In this document: positions 37,389-50,842 of the stretch, in pieces
How the letters are laid out: every line of letters begins with the position of its first letter
Numbering within the stretch: position 1 is the stretch's first letter
Origin: Diphasiastrum complanatum
Taxonomy: Eukaryota > Streptophyta > Lycopodiopsida > Lycopodiales > Lycopodiaceae
DNA length: 64,000 nt
Reading direction: 5' to 3'
NCBI GenBank assembly: GCA_029204225.1
Contig: CM055107.1
Span: 26,814,572 to 26,878,571, forward strand
The notes under the pieces: model-generated
What the model was told of the DNA's origin: nothing
The model's database searches: none
The model's input: the letters and a program-made list of their open reading frames with translations, nothing else
Program-made: the position numbers and the translations under genes

Positions 37389-37791
37389 GCAGCCAACCCA
37401 AATAGCACGCCGGCGTGCTATCTAGGTTGGCTGCAAAAAAAAATTCTCATTTCATATAGCACGTCGGCGTGCTATCTTGGTTGGTTGCAAAAAAAGTTTC
37501 TCAATTCATATAGCATGCCAACGTGCTATCTTTAAAGGCTGTAATTTTTTTTTTAGTTGTTTTACTTAGCACGTCGACTTACTATGTTGGGATGTTTAAA
37601 TGAATATTCTGAAATAATGTTTTTACTCAAAATTTGATTCTCAAATGTGTCAAAATAGCTTTTTATTTTATAGCACACGGGCATGCTAGCTGAATCAGCT
37701 CCAAAAAGAAATCTATTTTTTCAAAAAGTTCTTCAAAAAAACTGCATCTTTTTTAAATAAAAAATTTGTAGGCTAGCACGCGGGCATGCTA
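37389..37791. repeat. Array of phased 18-bp palindromes
   Basis: Six copies of TAGCACGYCGGCGTGCTA-like palindromes start at 37403, 37457, 37511, 37567, 37671 and 37774. The first is a perfect 18-bp palindrome, nested in a longer hairpin with arms GCAGCCAACC (37389-37398) and GGTTGGCTGC (37425-37434). Spacings of 54, 54, 56, 104 and 103 bp are one or two multiples of about 52-54. Spacers share GGTTGGYTGCAAAAAAA. Confidence 0.9.
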
Positions 37792-37972
37792 ATTTTTACA
37801 ACTTCAAGGACGATTTTTTTAAAATAAAAGTGAACTTGTATTTATAGAGTAACAAAGTATTTTGTGATGGACCTATTTAGAATTTGATGGATAGTCACAT
37901 TTTTAAGTATGCATCAAACCATTATTCTTGCTCTTAAAAAATCATGTAGTGGCATAGAAAGAGTAGCACACC

Positions 37973-38880
37973 ATGTGCTACCATTTGGAGCATGTCATGG
38001 AAGAAACTCGCAAAAAATTTACTCGCAGAATGTCAAAACCCAATGAATATGGAGACGATGGCCAATTTATGGTAAAAGGCAATGATAGGCTTCCCTCTAC
38101 AAATGAGCTAACATGTATTGACGAGAGCATTAAGGAGGTAGAACTTGTTCAAGTTATTCTTAATGAGTTGTTGGATGATCATGCTAACCTTGTTCAAAGC
38201 TTTGCTATTCAAAGTACCTTGCCAAGCATTGTGGATTTGCAAAAGTTTTTCGTGAATGAGGAGTTTAGGCTTCAAGCAAGACGTGGATCTACATCAATGT
38301 CTCATTATGAAGAGGAGGCCATGTTCATCAAAGGCAAATTCAAGGGCACAGGTAAAAGAAAATGGTCTAAAGGCCAAGATCAAGGTGAGACTTCTTCTTT
38401 TGACAAAAAAAAAGATAGACCTAAGTTATAATGCTTTTATTGTGACATCAAAGGGCATTTTTCTAATGACTGTTCGAAGAAGCAAAGAGAAGAAGGTAGC
38501 AAGAAAATCAACTTTACTACTAATGATGAGGATCTAGGTGGTTGTGATTCTCTTTTGATGTGTTCTTCAAGTCCAATATCAAGTGAAGTGACAAAGATCA
38601 TGGTGGATTGATAGTGGAGCTAGTTCACACATGACTAGTCACAAGGAGCTAGTTCACACATGATAGTGGAGCTAGTTCACACATGACTAGTCACAAGGAG
38701 TTCTTTACTTCTTTGGTCACTTATGATGGAGCCAAGAAAGTGCTACACGTGGCCAATGGTGGTAAGTGTGTGATTGAAGGTATTGGTTCAATTCCTATTT
38801 GTCTTTCTACTAATAGGAAAGCAAGACTTGATGGTGTTCTTTACATTCCTTCACTTTCAAAGAATTTGTTTGATGGGGCA
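37973..38880 (+). pseudogene. Ty1/copia Gag, zinc knuckle and protease start
   Basis: The frame 37973-38431 carries the copia Gag middle (ELVQVILNELLDDHANLVQS) and a basic region. The next codons hold CFYCDIKGHFSNDC, a CX2CX4HX4C knuckle. The protease follows with DSGASSHM-type sequence, ending YIPSLSKNLF. Around 38613-38701 a 39-bp segment encoding DSGASSHMTSHKE is duplicated with stops between the copies. The reading breaks at about 38880, and the next expected copia segment (pre-integrase) resumes at about 41700, so an insertion of about 2.8 kb separates them. Confidence 0.85.
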
Positions 38881-40334
38881 AGGGAGATGGAAGAATGGAA
38901 CAGAGAAGAGAGCAGGAATATTGCAAAACAACTCTCCCGTTACAATCAACTGCTAGTTGCAAAAACAGTCTAATAGAAAGCTTATGCAAAATACAATCAC
39001 AGCTTTAAGTGTTCTTAATTGCCCAACAGGATCTTAAAAACTAATTCATACTCAAAAATGAGAGTACAGTCCACCGAAAAGATTAGTGATGGTGTGTATG
39101 TGGTATTACTGAAAAATGGATTCAATGAGAAGTTTAGTTTTCTTGCAATAGATGGAAAGAGCAGTATGATATCGCGAGTTCCTCAGGCGTCAAAGACAGC
39201 CATCGTCTGATCAAAAACTGAGGAGTCGTAGACGTCTGTGTTCTGATCAGAGTGAGTAAACAAGCGCGATCAAACAGCGATAGAGTGCATTCAAATCACA
39301 ATAAGCATTCATCTACGTTATACACAGATAGAAAAGCGTATTGCTGTTATATTACACTAAAGCACAAAAATGACAGTTACAACCAGGATGACGGCGTAGC
39401 TGGAAGGCTCAAATAATATGTCTCATATGGACGGAGCGGTTGTGTAATCTATGCTGGGATGATCTATTTATAGATTGCATCCATGTATTAACTACAGGAA
39501 ATTATTGTCACCTAATTGAGTAAGTCATCATACTTGGAAGTATATGGCTTTTGTGACAACTGTACATAATGTATACTGTCAACCCATAGGGAATGTAGAC
39601 GTGGACGAGGGCGTCCGTGTTCTCTCACTTTGCATTTTAGGGAAAGTGGCTTTCTCTCACTTTGCAGATTTGGAAAGTGACTAGGAATGTCCCTCGTTCA
39701 AAGTAGACGACCTTCGGCATTTTCTCTCTTTTCAGGATTTTGTGAAAAAAAAGCCGAAGGTGCCCTTAAAAAGCTAAAGGTGCCCTCAAAAAGGCGAAGA
39801 TGTCTTTAACAATTTAACTCTCTTGCACTTTTCGGGAAAATGTGAAAGGATTGAAAATAGTTAAACTATTGAACTGTGAACAAGTTGACTTCTTCAAAAA
39901 TAATTGAACGGAAGAAGTCGAAGGTAAGTGTTGCAGTTTTCGAAAAAGTGTGAAAAATGCGAACTATGTGACACTTAATATATTTGGCATATTGAGGCCA
40001 GAACTTGTTTTAGACTTAGAGATTGACTTTTCAAAGTTCATTAGTCTAAATGTCATTTGAATAAACACTTTTTAAAAGTGTGGGAAAGATAGAATGCGAG
40101 TTTGAGTAGATTCAAATATGAACAGTTGGGTACATTGAATCTAGACCCAAAAATAGTAGAGTTAGCATTTTGGTGGGAAAGCCAAGTGGCCAAATAGGGT
40201 TCGGACCTGTTATAAAAGGAGGTAACTCATGGAGAGAGCTATCTTCTCTCTTCTCTATCTCATTTCATGCTTATACATGGTTCTCTTGGGTTCTACTATC
40301 CATTGGTGCACTATCTTGGTGATTGCTTGCAATT
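38881..40334. other. Probable LTR and flanking sequence of the inserted copia element
   Basis: No coding domain was recognised. The sequence from an undetermined point up to 40586 should be the 5' LTR of the inserted element. Short repeated words (CCGAAGGTGCCCT, 39754-39800) occur. A frame at 39019-39210 is unassigned. Confidence 0.35.
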
Positions 40335-40586
40335 CTATGTGTAGAATGATCATTTATTGTTATTTTCGGATCCACACGTGTAAAATATAGTAGCTTGCTG
40401 GTTTTGTATGGACAGCAACAGTACTTTATCATTTCATTCAAGTTTGATCAAGTTCTATTAGTGTTTGCATCTCATTTTGTGTGTAGATGCTGATTTTTCT
40501 ACATTGGTGAGATTGGTAGTGTATTTCTCTTTCTAACAAAAGATCATTTAAGTGGATTGGATCTTAAGGATCTGAAATCCTTCACA
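40335..40586 (+). repeat. 3' part of a copia 5' LTR
   Basis: Ends TCCTTCACA at 40586 immediately before the primer binding site. The same 250 bp recur at 41332-41581 and the last 95 bp again at 41584-41678. It contains CCACACGTGTAAAA at 40371. Confidence 0.85.
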
Positions 40587-40598
40587 TGGTATCAGAGC
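40587..40598 (+). promoter_or_regulatory. Copia primer binding site (tRNA-iMet)
   Basis: TGGTATCAGAGC, complementary to the 3' end of plant initiator tRNA-Met, directly after the LTR end. Confidence 0.95.
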
Positions 40599-41169
40599 TT
40601 GTGTTTCAGGTTATGAAGGAGGAAATCAGATCTATCAATGATTTGGTGAAGATATCAAGTCTAGAGCATGCTAGAGAGGATTCTATACCAAAATCGAGTC
40701 TTTTGCTTTTGTAGATTGGATCTTTTGTAGAACAAAACCCTATATAGGTTTGTAAACTTGATCAATTTTGATTTTTGAATTTCACATACTGGATTTGGGC
40801 CAATTTTTTGATCATTAGATCAGCCTAAGTATATCAAATTTTCAGCATTTGGATGTAGATTTGGAATAGTCAATTTGTTGTGATTTTGTCAAAATCCTAA
40901 TTTTGATTGGATCTATAGATAGTGAGGTTGTTGGACTTCATTTGAGTGTGTTTCAATCTTAGGAAGTGGCAAAAGTCATTAGATTGAGGATAGATAATAG
41001 GTTGATCAAGATTCCATGATTCGTTGATTTGCTTGGTATAAGTGCTAAAAGAGAATTTTTGAGATAGTTTCAAATCTTGGTGATTTCTTTTGAAAGCATT
41101 TGTTGTTGTTCAAAGGAGTGCTTTGTGCATTAAAACAGGTTGAAAGAGAAGATCGGGTCATTGCTACAT

Positions 41170-41678
41170 GGCAACCTCAATTGGAGTCATGTTGGAAGCC
41201 AATGATAGGCTTATCTCAAGTAACTATTCATTGTGGAAAGTGAGGATGGAGTCACTTCTTGAGATGAATGATGTTTTGGATATTGTTGTAGGTTTGGAGG
41301 AGAGACCAGCAACACAACGAGATCAAATGAGGTACTATGTGTAGAATGATCATTTATTGCTATTTTTGGATCCACACGTGTGAAATACAGTAGCTTGCTG
41401 GTTTTGTACGGACAACAATAGTACTTTATCATTCATTCAAGTTTGATCAAGTTCTATAAGTGTTTGCATCTCATTTTGTGTGTAGATGCTGATTTTTCTA
41501 CATTGGTGAGATTGGTAGTGTATTTCTCTTTCTAACCAAAGACCGTTTAAGTGGATTGGATCTTAAGGATCTGAAATCCTTAAGATTTTTCTACATTGGT
41601 GAGATTGGTAGTGTATTTCTCTTTCTAACCAAAGATCATTTAAGTGGATTGGATCTTAAGGATCTGAAATCCTTCACA
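41170..41678 (+). pseudogene. Truncated copia Gag fused to LTR fragments
   Basis: Gag N-terminus from about 41170 (MATSIGVMLEANDRLISSNY, then WKVRMESLL) runs about 55 codons and then passes directly into LTR sequence at 41332. Two tandem partial LTRs follow (41332-41581, 41584-41678), the last ending CTTCACA. The rest of the element is deleted. The same architecture occurs in the nested element at 52548-54450. Confidence 0.85.
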
Positions 41679-41689
41679 TCAACTGTGGG

Positions 41690-43640
41690 CTTAATTTCCA
41701 ACATTGTTAAGTGGTGATAGAGAAAGGATACATGGTAAAGTTTGGTGGTGATGCTTGTTTCATTACAAAGGATGAAATCTTGGTTGCTAGGGGCAATGGA
41801 CAAGGTAGACTTTTCAAGCTTGATGCTTTTGTTATGGCTAACAAAAAGGATGGAATTGAAAAGGGGATTGGTCTCAACTTTCCAAAGCTTCCTTTTAGCA
41901 TCAATAAGATTGGTAGATCTTATGCAAAGTCTAACAAGCTTCCTTATTCTAGATCTAGGTCAAGATCTAATATGCTTCTTGGAGATGTTCATCTTTGTGA
42001 TAACTTGGCTAGCTATGAGGATAATGATGGTTCTTCAAAGGTTCTTCATGGCAATTTCAAGCATGCAAAAGGTAAGGAAAGAGCTAACTTCATCAGTGGA
42101 GGTGATGAAGGTTCTTCCTTGGAAAAGGTTGTTGCTAATGATTTCTTTCATTATATGGAAAAAGATCTTGCTAGGTGCATGCATGAAGGAGGTGGTTCTT
42201 CTACATTCTTTTGTGATGATTCCAAGAAAGTCATTTTGCAACAAGTGGAGTCACATGCGTTCATAAAGAAAGTAGATCAAATGGTTCTATCATGAGACTT
42301 GGTGAGGGAGATAGTCACAAGTCAAAAAGAAGAGAAGTATGTGAAGTATTCAAAGTAGGATGTACTTTGAATGATGTCATTGTGAATGATATTGAGGAAG
42401 AATCATTATCGTATGAGTCATTACCTAAATCATTGAATAGAAGTTCTTTTTTGGAAAAAGAGAGTACTTCAATCATCCTTATGTTGAAGGTACTAATGAT
42501 TTTTTTAATGGCTTCTAATGTTTTTGAGGTTTCTACTTCTTATGATGCAATCATTAAGAGGGAGTCTTATGAAGGAAAGAGCAATGAAAGAGTGGTTCTT
42601 GGGAAGATCCAAGGCATGGATCTCACATCTCTTCATCAACTCAAAGGATTCTATGACTATGAGTTGATCACTCATGATTGAGATAGCAAAAGGTTGGTTG
42701 GAGAAGACTACATGGAGCAGATCGAGAGGCAATTTCTCAAGGCAAGGGAGATCTCATTGGTGAACTTATTGAGGTTTGTTATGGACTCAAGAGGGCTGGA
42801 TTTATTAGGTTTGGTACTCATCTTCACCTACTCTACTTCATGTTGGATGGAAAGTTTGGAATCTATCTTTTGCTTTATGATGGTGGCATTATTTTCACTA
42901 ATCTTTGTGGAAGATCAAGATCAAGCATTGATGAGATCTTGTTGGATCTAGATCATATGTTTGAGAGGGAGTATTCTTAGAGGTCCAGGTCTAAAGATAT
43001 TCATATCTTTGATGTTCAAGAAGAAGATCAAGAGGCTGATCTCAAAAGGCTTCAACAAAGTTGGCATTTTGGAGCTAGTCAAAAGCATCAAAGGAGGGCC
43101 ATATGGAAAAGATTTTATGGATCTGTTTTTTCAGAAGTCTTCAAACTCAAGTAAGGTCAAAGGAGCAGCAATTAAGTGTTGTTCAAGTTTACTTTACTTG
43201 TTCTATCTCATATTTGAGCAAATTGTCAAGATATGGTAAAACTAGTTACATTGATTTGCATCATTTTGATGATGTAGTTGTACTAGCTCTCTTTGCTGGT
43301 TTTGTTGATGGAAATGAAGATATTAAAGGTTCATTATATCATTCATTCATACCTAAGTTCTCAAGGTTTGAACTATGTGGTGCCAATGCTTGGAGATTGT
43401 CAATTGTTGATGAATCTATGGTCATTTTCTTGTGTCAAGTGGATCTTGAAGAAGGACTAGTGCTACCAGATAGTTATATGGATTCATATGAAGCTGGATT
43501 AGCATCATTGGTGTACTCTCTTCCTCAAGGATTTCCAAGGTTTGATGGTTTCTTGTGGCAAGATGGAGATGGAGGCTCATTCATGGAGTTTTATGGTGGA
43601 GACATATAAAAAAAGGACAAAGTTGGAGGAGACAAGTAAG
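41690..43640 (+). pseudogene. Copia derivative: pre-integrase segment followed by unrecognised coding-like sequence
   Basis: Begins with a pre-integrase-like segment (EKGYMVKFGGDACF, ARGNGQGRLFKLD). No integrase, RT or RNase H follows. Instead about 1.8 kb of long plus-strand frames (to 42295, 42292-42681, 42694-42951, 42961-43239, 43103-43609) encode sequences I cannot assign. A purine-rich AAAAAAAGGACAAAGTTGG at 43609 resembles a copia polypurine tract. This could be a large non-autonomous derivative with foreign cargo or simply a diverged relic. Confidence 0.45.
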
Positions 43641-43833
43641 CAATTGGTCATCACTCATATTTATTGTTTGGTTGCTATTATTTCCCAGAGATTTCAGAGC
43701 TGGAAACATGGAGACATCATCTCATTTACATTCTATTTGGTTCTTCATGTTCTGGTTAACACCGTGGGATTTGATCGTGACCACATCTATAAAATTGGCC
43801 TTCGATCACCTGAAAACCAGCGATTGCCAAATC

Positions 43834-43914
43834 AATTGGTAGCATTGAGACTTCTTAAAATGACTGGAAAAATCAATTGGCAGCGTTGAGACTCCTTAAA
43901 GTGGCCGAAAAAGT
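43834..43914. repeat. 41-bp tandem duplication
   Basis: CAATTGGYAGCRTTGAGACT begins at 43834 and 43875, followed by TCTTAAA/CCTTAAA in each, with about 80% identity. Confidence 0.8.
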
Positions 43915-45376
43915 CTCGTGCGTCAAGAAGTTAAACAAATCAGTGTACCAAGCATTGGGAACCAATTCAGGCACAAGCATCTGTGCATCCGGCATTTCAT
44001 CTATGCCTTCTTCCTCGTTGTCCATTTCAATATGGGACAGTTGATCTACTACAATATGCACTCGTCCAGGTTGAATTTGCACTTCAAACTGAAATTTTTG
44101 GAACAGAATCATCCATTCGCAATCCTACCCACAATCGTAGGTTTATGTATAAGATAAAGCAATGGTTGATGATCCATATAAGCAATAAACTTATTATCAA
44201 GTAAAAAATGCCAAAAATTTTGAAGTGCAAAAATTAACCTCAACGCCTCTCGTTCCGTAGTCGAATAATTCCTCTCCGTCGACGTTAGCTACTTGCTTGC
44301 ATAATACACCGGATGATCATAACCTTCTTTATCCCCCGGTTGTGCTAATATGCAACCAACCGCCACTTGTGAAGCATCGCAATACACATGGAACGGTTTG
44401 CTCCAATCCGGCAGCCGAAGAATGGATGCATTAACCAATGCGTCAACTAAATCTTTAAACACCTTATAACGTTTGATAGTAATTTTGTATATTGTCCCTT
44501 TTCAGAACTTCATATAACACATGAGTTCTGTTAGAGTATGCATAAATATAACGACGATGATATCCTGTCATTTCTAGAAAGGTTTGCATTTCCTTTGGGG
44601 ATTTTGAAACCCGCATATTCTTGATAACCTCGATCTTTGTTGGGTCAATAGATAAGTCCTCTTTGGAAATGATTTGTCCAAGCAAAACTCCACTTCGCAC
44701 ACACAAAGTACATTTATCCGGATTTAAACTGATGCCATATTCATAACTGTGCCGGAAACACTTCTCCAAATAATCCAAATGATCATTTGTGTCTCCATAC
44801 AAATAGAAATCATCAAGAAAAATCTTCATGAATTGATCCAAGTAGTCATAAAAGGCCTTAGTCATGACCTTTTGGAAGGCTACCGGTGAATTTTTCAAAC
44901 CAAAGGGCATCACCTTAAATGCATAGCTCCCCACTCCGTGATGAACGCCATTTTTTTCCCTATCTTTTTCTACAATTTGAATTTGATTGTAGCCACTGAA
45001 CCCATCTAGAAAATTGTAGAGTTCATGTCCAGCGACTTCATCCAAAATCTACTATGTGAGTGGAAGTAGAAAATGATCCTTAATGGTGAAGGAATTCAAC
45101 TTGCGGAAGTCCACACACTTGCAAATTGCCATTCTTCTTGGGCACAATCACTATAGGACTTAACCAAGGTGTAGCATATATGAAACCCACCTTGACTAAT
45201 TTCTCAATCTCTCCTCGAACACAATCAGTGTGTTTCAGGTTCATTCTATAATGTCGTTGCCGAATCGGTCCAGCATCAATAGTGACATCAATTGTATGCT
45301 CATAGACCTCCTTCAAGACTCCTTGCAACTCATCATATAATGGCTGCAAAACCGGTAAGACTGGTTTTGAATACAA
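43873..45376 (-). pseudogene. Ty3/gypsy RT and RNase H remnant
   Basis: Frame 45376-45080 holds the RT N-terminus (IRQRHYRMN, WLSPIVIVPKKNGN). Frame 45045-44464 holds FLDGFSGYNQI, MPFGLKNSPVAFQ, the catalytic box as FLDD and YGISLNPDKC. RNase H decay continues to frame 44112-43873 (PGRVHIVVDQLSH). Multiple frameshifts are present. The sequence type differs from the chromovirus in intron 7, so it belongs to another Ty3 lineage. Confidence 0.87.
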
Positions 45377-47269
45377 TCGACATGACGATAGTAATGGTAA
45401 ACTAGCGATGGCAGAAGAGAGCTTTGATCGTAAAAGTTCACGAAATCAGAGAGCAAGAGTGATGGAAAAGAGGTAGCGAAAAAATAGAAGTGTTTGAGGT
45501 CTTTGGTGTATTGATGATATATCGGCGGATTAGACAAGTATTTAATGAAAGTGTGTTCTTCTTTTTGAAGGTACAAGTTCAAAAATAAAATATCTAGTCC
45601 TAAAAGAAAATAAATAAAATACACAAATGCTTTGCTCAATTTGTGAAAGTTTAGCTCGTATAGAACTATGAACATAAATAATATACACAATCTATGAAAC
45701 AATGTATATGATGTTGGCAACAAAGATTGTTGTTTTTTTCATTAAAACAAATGAGCGAAAAATGCGAATGTTCATTGTGTCGCACTTTTTGCTCTCCAAA
45801 ATGGTGAATTGAGTAACATAACAAATTCCAAAATAGTGTCGCATTTTTCACAAACTATCATGGAAATTATTAGAACAAAGGTATCGGGTTTTTCGAATAC
45901 TTCTTAAGTTGTTTTCTTTTTTGGCTATAAAACTCCTTTTGATTGTTGAAGTTAAATTTTTTCAACTTTTATCATTTGTCAAGAAATGTTTATACTTGAT
46001 TTCACACTTGTAAATATTTTATTTGGTTAGTACAATTAATCTATGTTGAAAATAATTCAATTCAAAAAGGCCAACTGAAAGTATCAACTTACCATCGTAT
46101 TTCTTCAAAACATAGTACCCTTTTTGAAAAAAAAAAATTCACCCACGAAATAACTATCATTTTTATTCTATCGTCTTGATTTATATTGTGATCTCAGGTG
46201 ATCAATTAAGCTTTATGAACCATGAGTCTTAATGAGATTATGACACTACTATGTTTAAATGTTCTAGCATGTTACCGAACTTTATTATAACAAGTTGAAA
46301 TAATACATAATAGCATCCAAATCTGAATCTAATAGCAAATTCATAAAACGAATAGCATACTTAAAAAAAAAGAGTATTACTAATAACACATTCATAAGAA
46401 AACATAACTTGAATTGACACTAAGCCTAACTAGATTCAACAATATACATCATAAAAAATCAACTTCAAATTATACATAGTAGATAGAAAAAAGTTATATT
46501 TGACGTGATGAGGGGTGAGTGAAAAAGCATCAATAGATCTTGCACAAGCAACTTATCATCACATATTGTTGAGCATGTCAAGTGGACATCATTGTCAAAT
46601 CCTATTCCAATTCTCCCTAAAAGTGTTGCAATCTTCAAAAATGTGCTCGTCTCGCACATGATATCAACCACCAAATCTCCACACTTACTGAACACTCTAA
46701 CATATAGTCCCAGAACTCACAATTACATTGGCTAGCTACATGAATAGGTTGACCTTCATGTCTTATCCATTCACTTTCTTGGGCCCTATCTTGAAAAATG
46801 TCACTTAATTGTCTGTGAGAATAAATGGCCCCAAAGTTTGGCGGTACCTATCATAGAACTCTCCATGGTACGTGTGAAAAATTGTCAAATTTGACAAATC
46901 TAGCTTAATTAAACCATGTAAATATGTATATTGGTGGGTCCCACATGTGTGAGGCTATGTTTCCACATGTGAATCTACACTAGAATAGGTTAGATCATGT
47001 TCATAGGTTGGTCAAGTTTGTTTGGTGATGATTCCTTTATAGGACCAAATCCCTAAAATCATGGACTTAGTTGTTTCTTGTGATATACTAAAATCTAAGT
47101 GTTCTTAACTTCATTTACTATCCACAGGCCATACTGAAGGTCATACCACACATGTGGGGGTCGGATCTTCATGATAATCAATGATTTATGGTTGCTCTTG
47201 GTTGATGTGTAGAATTGCCAATCTAGATCTTGATTTTTGATGTCTAGTTTGCATTCAATAGTTAATCAA
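45377..47269. other. No gene recognised
   Basis: AT-rich sequence with short non-homologous frames. Words such as CCCACATGTGTGAG (46950) resemble the copia LTRs of the window, so old LTR material may be included. Confidence 0.4.
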
Positions 47270-47652
47270 TCAAACAATCCCTCTTGTGAGTTCGTTCCAA
47301 CGTAGGTAGGTGAGTTGATCTTCCAAGCGCATGATCTGGCTGTGCGACTTGGTTTCGAATGTTGACTTCAACATGTCCCATAGTTCTCGTGCATTTGATA
47401 TTGATGCAAGATCCAGTGTAATCCTATCTTTGATGGAGGAGGATATGATAGCCACTGCTTTATCATTCTTTTCCTTCCATTCACGAACTTCTTTTCCAAC
47501 ATTGGCTGGCATCTCTTCTGTTCTGTCCACCCAGGGCCATAGTGCTTCTCCTCTCAAGACAAGTGATGTCTTCACTTTCTAGGCCAAGTAGTTTGACCCA
47601 TCTGATTGAAGAATTGTGCAAATTTTTGATTGAATACTACTTATGGATGCCA
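47270..47652 (-). pseudogene. Copia Gag N-terminal fragment
   Basis: The start codon would be at 47652 (MASISSIQ). A TAG appears in the DGSNYLA-WKVK context, where Trp is normally found. The remainder (ALWPWVDRTEEMP, ARELWDMLKSTFE, LEDQLTYLRW) is copia Gag. The rest of the element is absent. Confidence 0.82.
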
Positions 47653-47772
47653 TTGTAGTCTTACAATGTTTGAGGTCAACTAAGATTCCTCAGTTGTTAT
47701 TAATCTGATCTTAGAACCTTATGGGCTCTGAGTTGTCAGATTGAAGGGCTCTGACTTGTCAGATTGAAGCAG

Positions 47773-47784
47773 ACTCTGATACCA
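47773..47784 (-). promoter_or_regulatory. Copia primer binding site (tRNA-iMet)
   Basis: The minus strand reads TGGTATCAGAGT, 120 bp upstream of the Gag start at 47652. The LTR should lie at 47785 and beyond but was not bounded. Confidence 0.85.
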
Positions 47785-48194
47785 CTTTTGGAACCTTCAT
47801 ATGTATTTGATATTCATGTTTCTGTTAAAGAATAGAGGTGTTGTAATTAGAGAGGCACACCTTGATTCTTAGGATACATGATCAGTGATCTCGCTATTTG
47901 GAATGTCCTATTTTTGATAGATTCATGATATACCTAGATAGAGTCGAACTCTTAATTGTGTCTACTCATAATAAAAAAATCTATTCAACTATAGTGTTCA
48001 CGGTCCTCAAAGATCAAATTGGTAGGCTCTCGGTCTCTTATTGGCATAGATTCTTGTCAAGGTGTAGGGTTGCTTCCATTTTTAAGGTATTCCATCAAAT
48101 ATGGATCTAACTCCAATGATGCATTATTTTATGTATGCAAAAGATGGATAACAGGTGACAATTCATGGCATTAATGATTTATAGTACTTAAGGT

Positions 48195-48539
48195 ATGAAT
48201 TTGCTTGATCATAGGCTTTTGATGTTAAGTGCTCGATTGTTTGAGTCTTATTGTGCTCAAGAGACTAACACACCAAGTTTGGTTGCTAGGTGTCTAGGTG
48301 TTCAGCTCCGAAGGCCTATGTGTTTCAACAAATGGGCTAGGCGAGGTGCTCTAACTGATGTGATGACAAAGCATGAAGATGAAAATATCAAATCGGCTAG
48401 AAATCGAAAAATGAGAGAAAAATTGAAATTTGAAATGGCGAAGAAAAGAGATTTACTCATTAAGCTTCGGACTCGTAGATATGAAGCTTTTGGATGCATT
48501 GTAAAAGTGGTGAGTAAATTGGTGGCAGAAAAAAAATAA
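48195..48539 (+). other. Open frame for a basic 114-residue protein, unidentified
   Basis: An uninterrupted frame ending in a Lys/Arg-rich helix (ARNRKMREKLKFEMAKKRDL). No homologous family was recognised and no splice context was evident. It may be a chance frame or a fragment of retroelement or host coding sequence. Confidence 0.25.
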
Positions 48540-49000
48540 AAAATTAAACTGGCAAGTAATAAGATCTTTATTCACTGTGTTGTCTGGTGGTGACTTTGCT
48601 TTGCTCTTTGAAAAAGTGGCAAGAAATGAAAATCACAGAAACTTGAAAAAACAAGGTAGGGCGAGTAATATATGTCAACAAGAGGAAAAAATGGCAACAA
48701 ACTGCAAGTTTTAAAAATCACTCCTAAGACCAGATCCAAAAAAATGTTGTTCTCAAGGGAGATGAACTATGTATTGAAACCTACCTACGGATCTTAAGAT
48801 CGCTCCAAAGTGTGGATTTAAGACCTATTTTGCTTGTGTGTAGATTTTGTGGATTAGTTTTTAGGAACTAGTTGAATGAGTACTTGTGCTAATGATGATT
48901 CATGATTGTGATAACATGATTAACAATACCAAGGCAAGCATTCATCATACACATACAAAATAAGAGGGCCTTGACACACAAATGATAAGAAGGGGAGGAG

Positions 49001-50429
<1,429 letters not shown>

Positions 50430-50757
50430 TGTACATACATTCTCACACATATACATACATGTACACATTCTCACACATACTCATACATGTACACATTGCA
50501 CATGCACATGCACATGCCTGTACAGACACATACAAGTACACATGCACACACGCATGCACACTCACTCATACATGAACACTCTCACTCATACATAATGTAT
50601 GTCTATGTGTATGTGTGTATGTATATGTGTATTTGTATGTACATGTATATATGTGTCTGTGTATGAGTATATGTGTAAGTGTGTATGAGTATACGGGTAT
50701 GTCTATGTATGTGTATGTGTATGTGTATTTGTATGCATACGCATGCATGTGTATGTA

Positions 50758-50842
<85 letters not shown>

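Noticed and set aside
37389-37791. CRISPR-like array of regularly spaced palindromic repeats
   Set aside because: Spacers are related A-rich sequences rather than unique, the repeats vary, no cas genes are present and the DNA is a plant nuclear genome.
48195-48539. Host ribosomal or nucleic-acid-binding protein exon
   Set aside because: Basic composition alone is not enough. No family motif or splice context was seen, so it is listed only as an unidentified frame.
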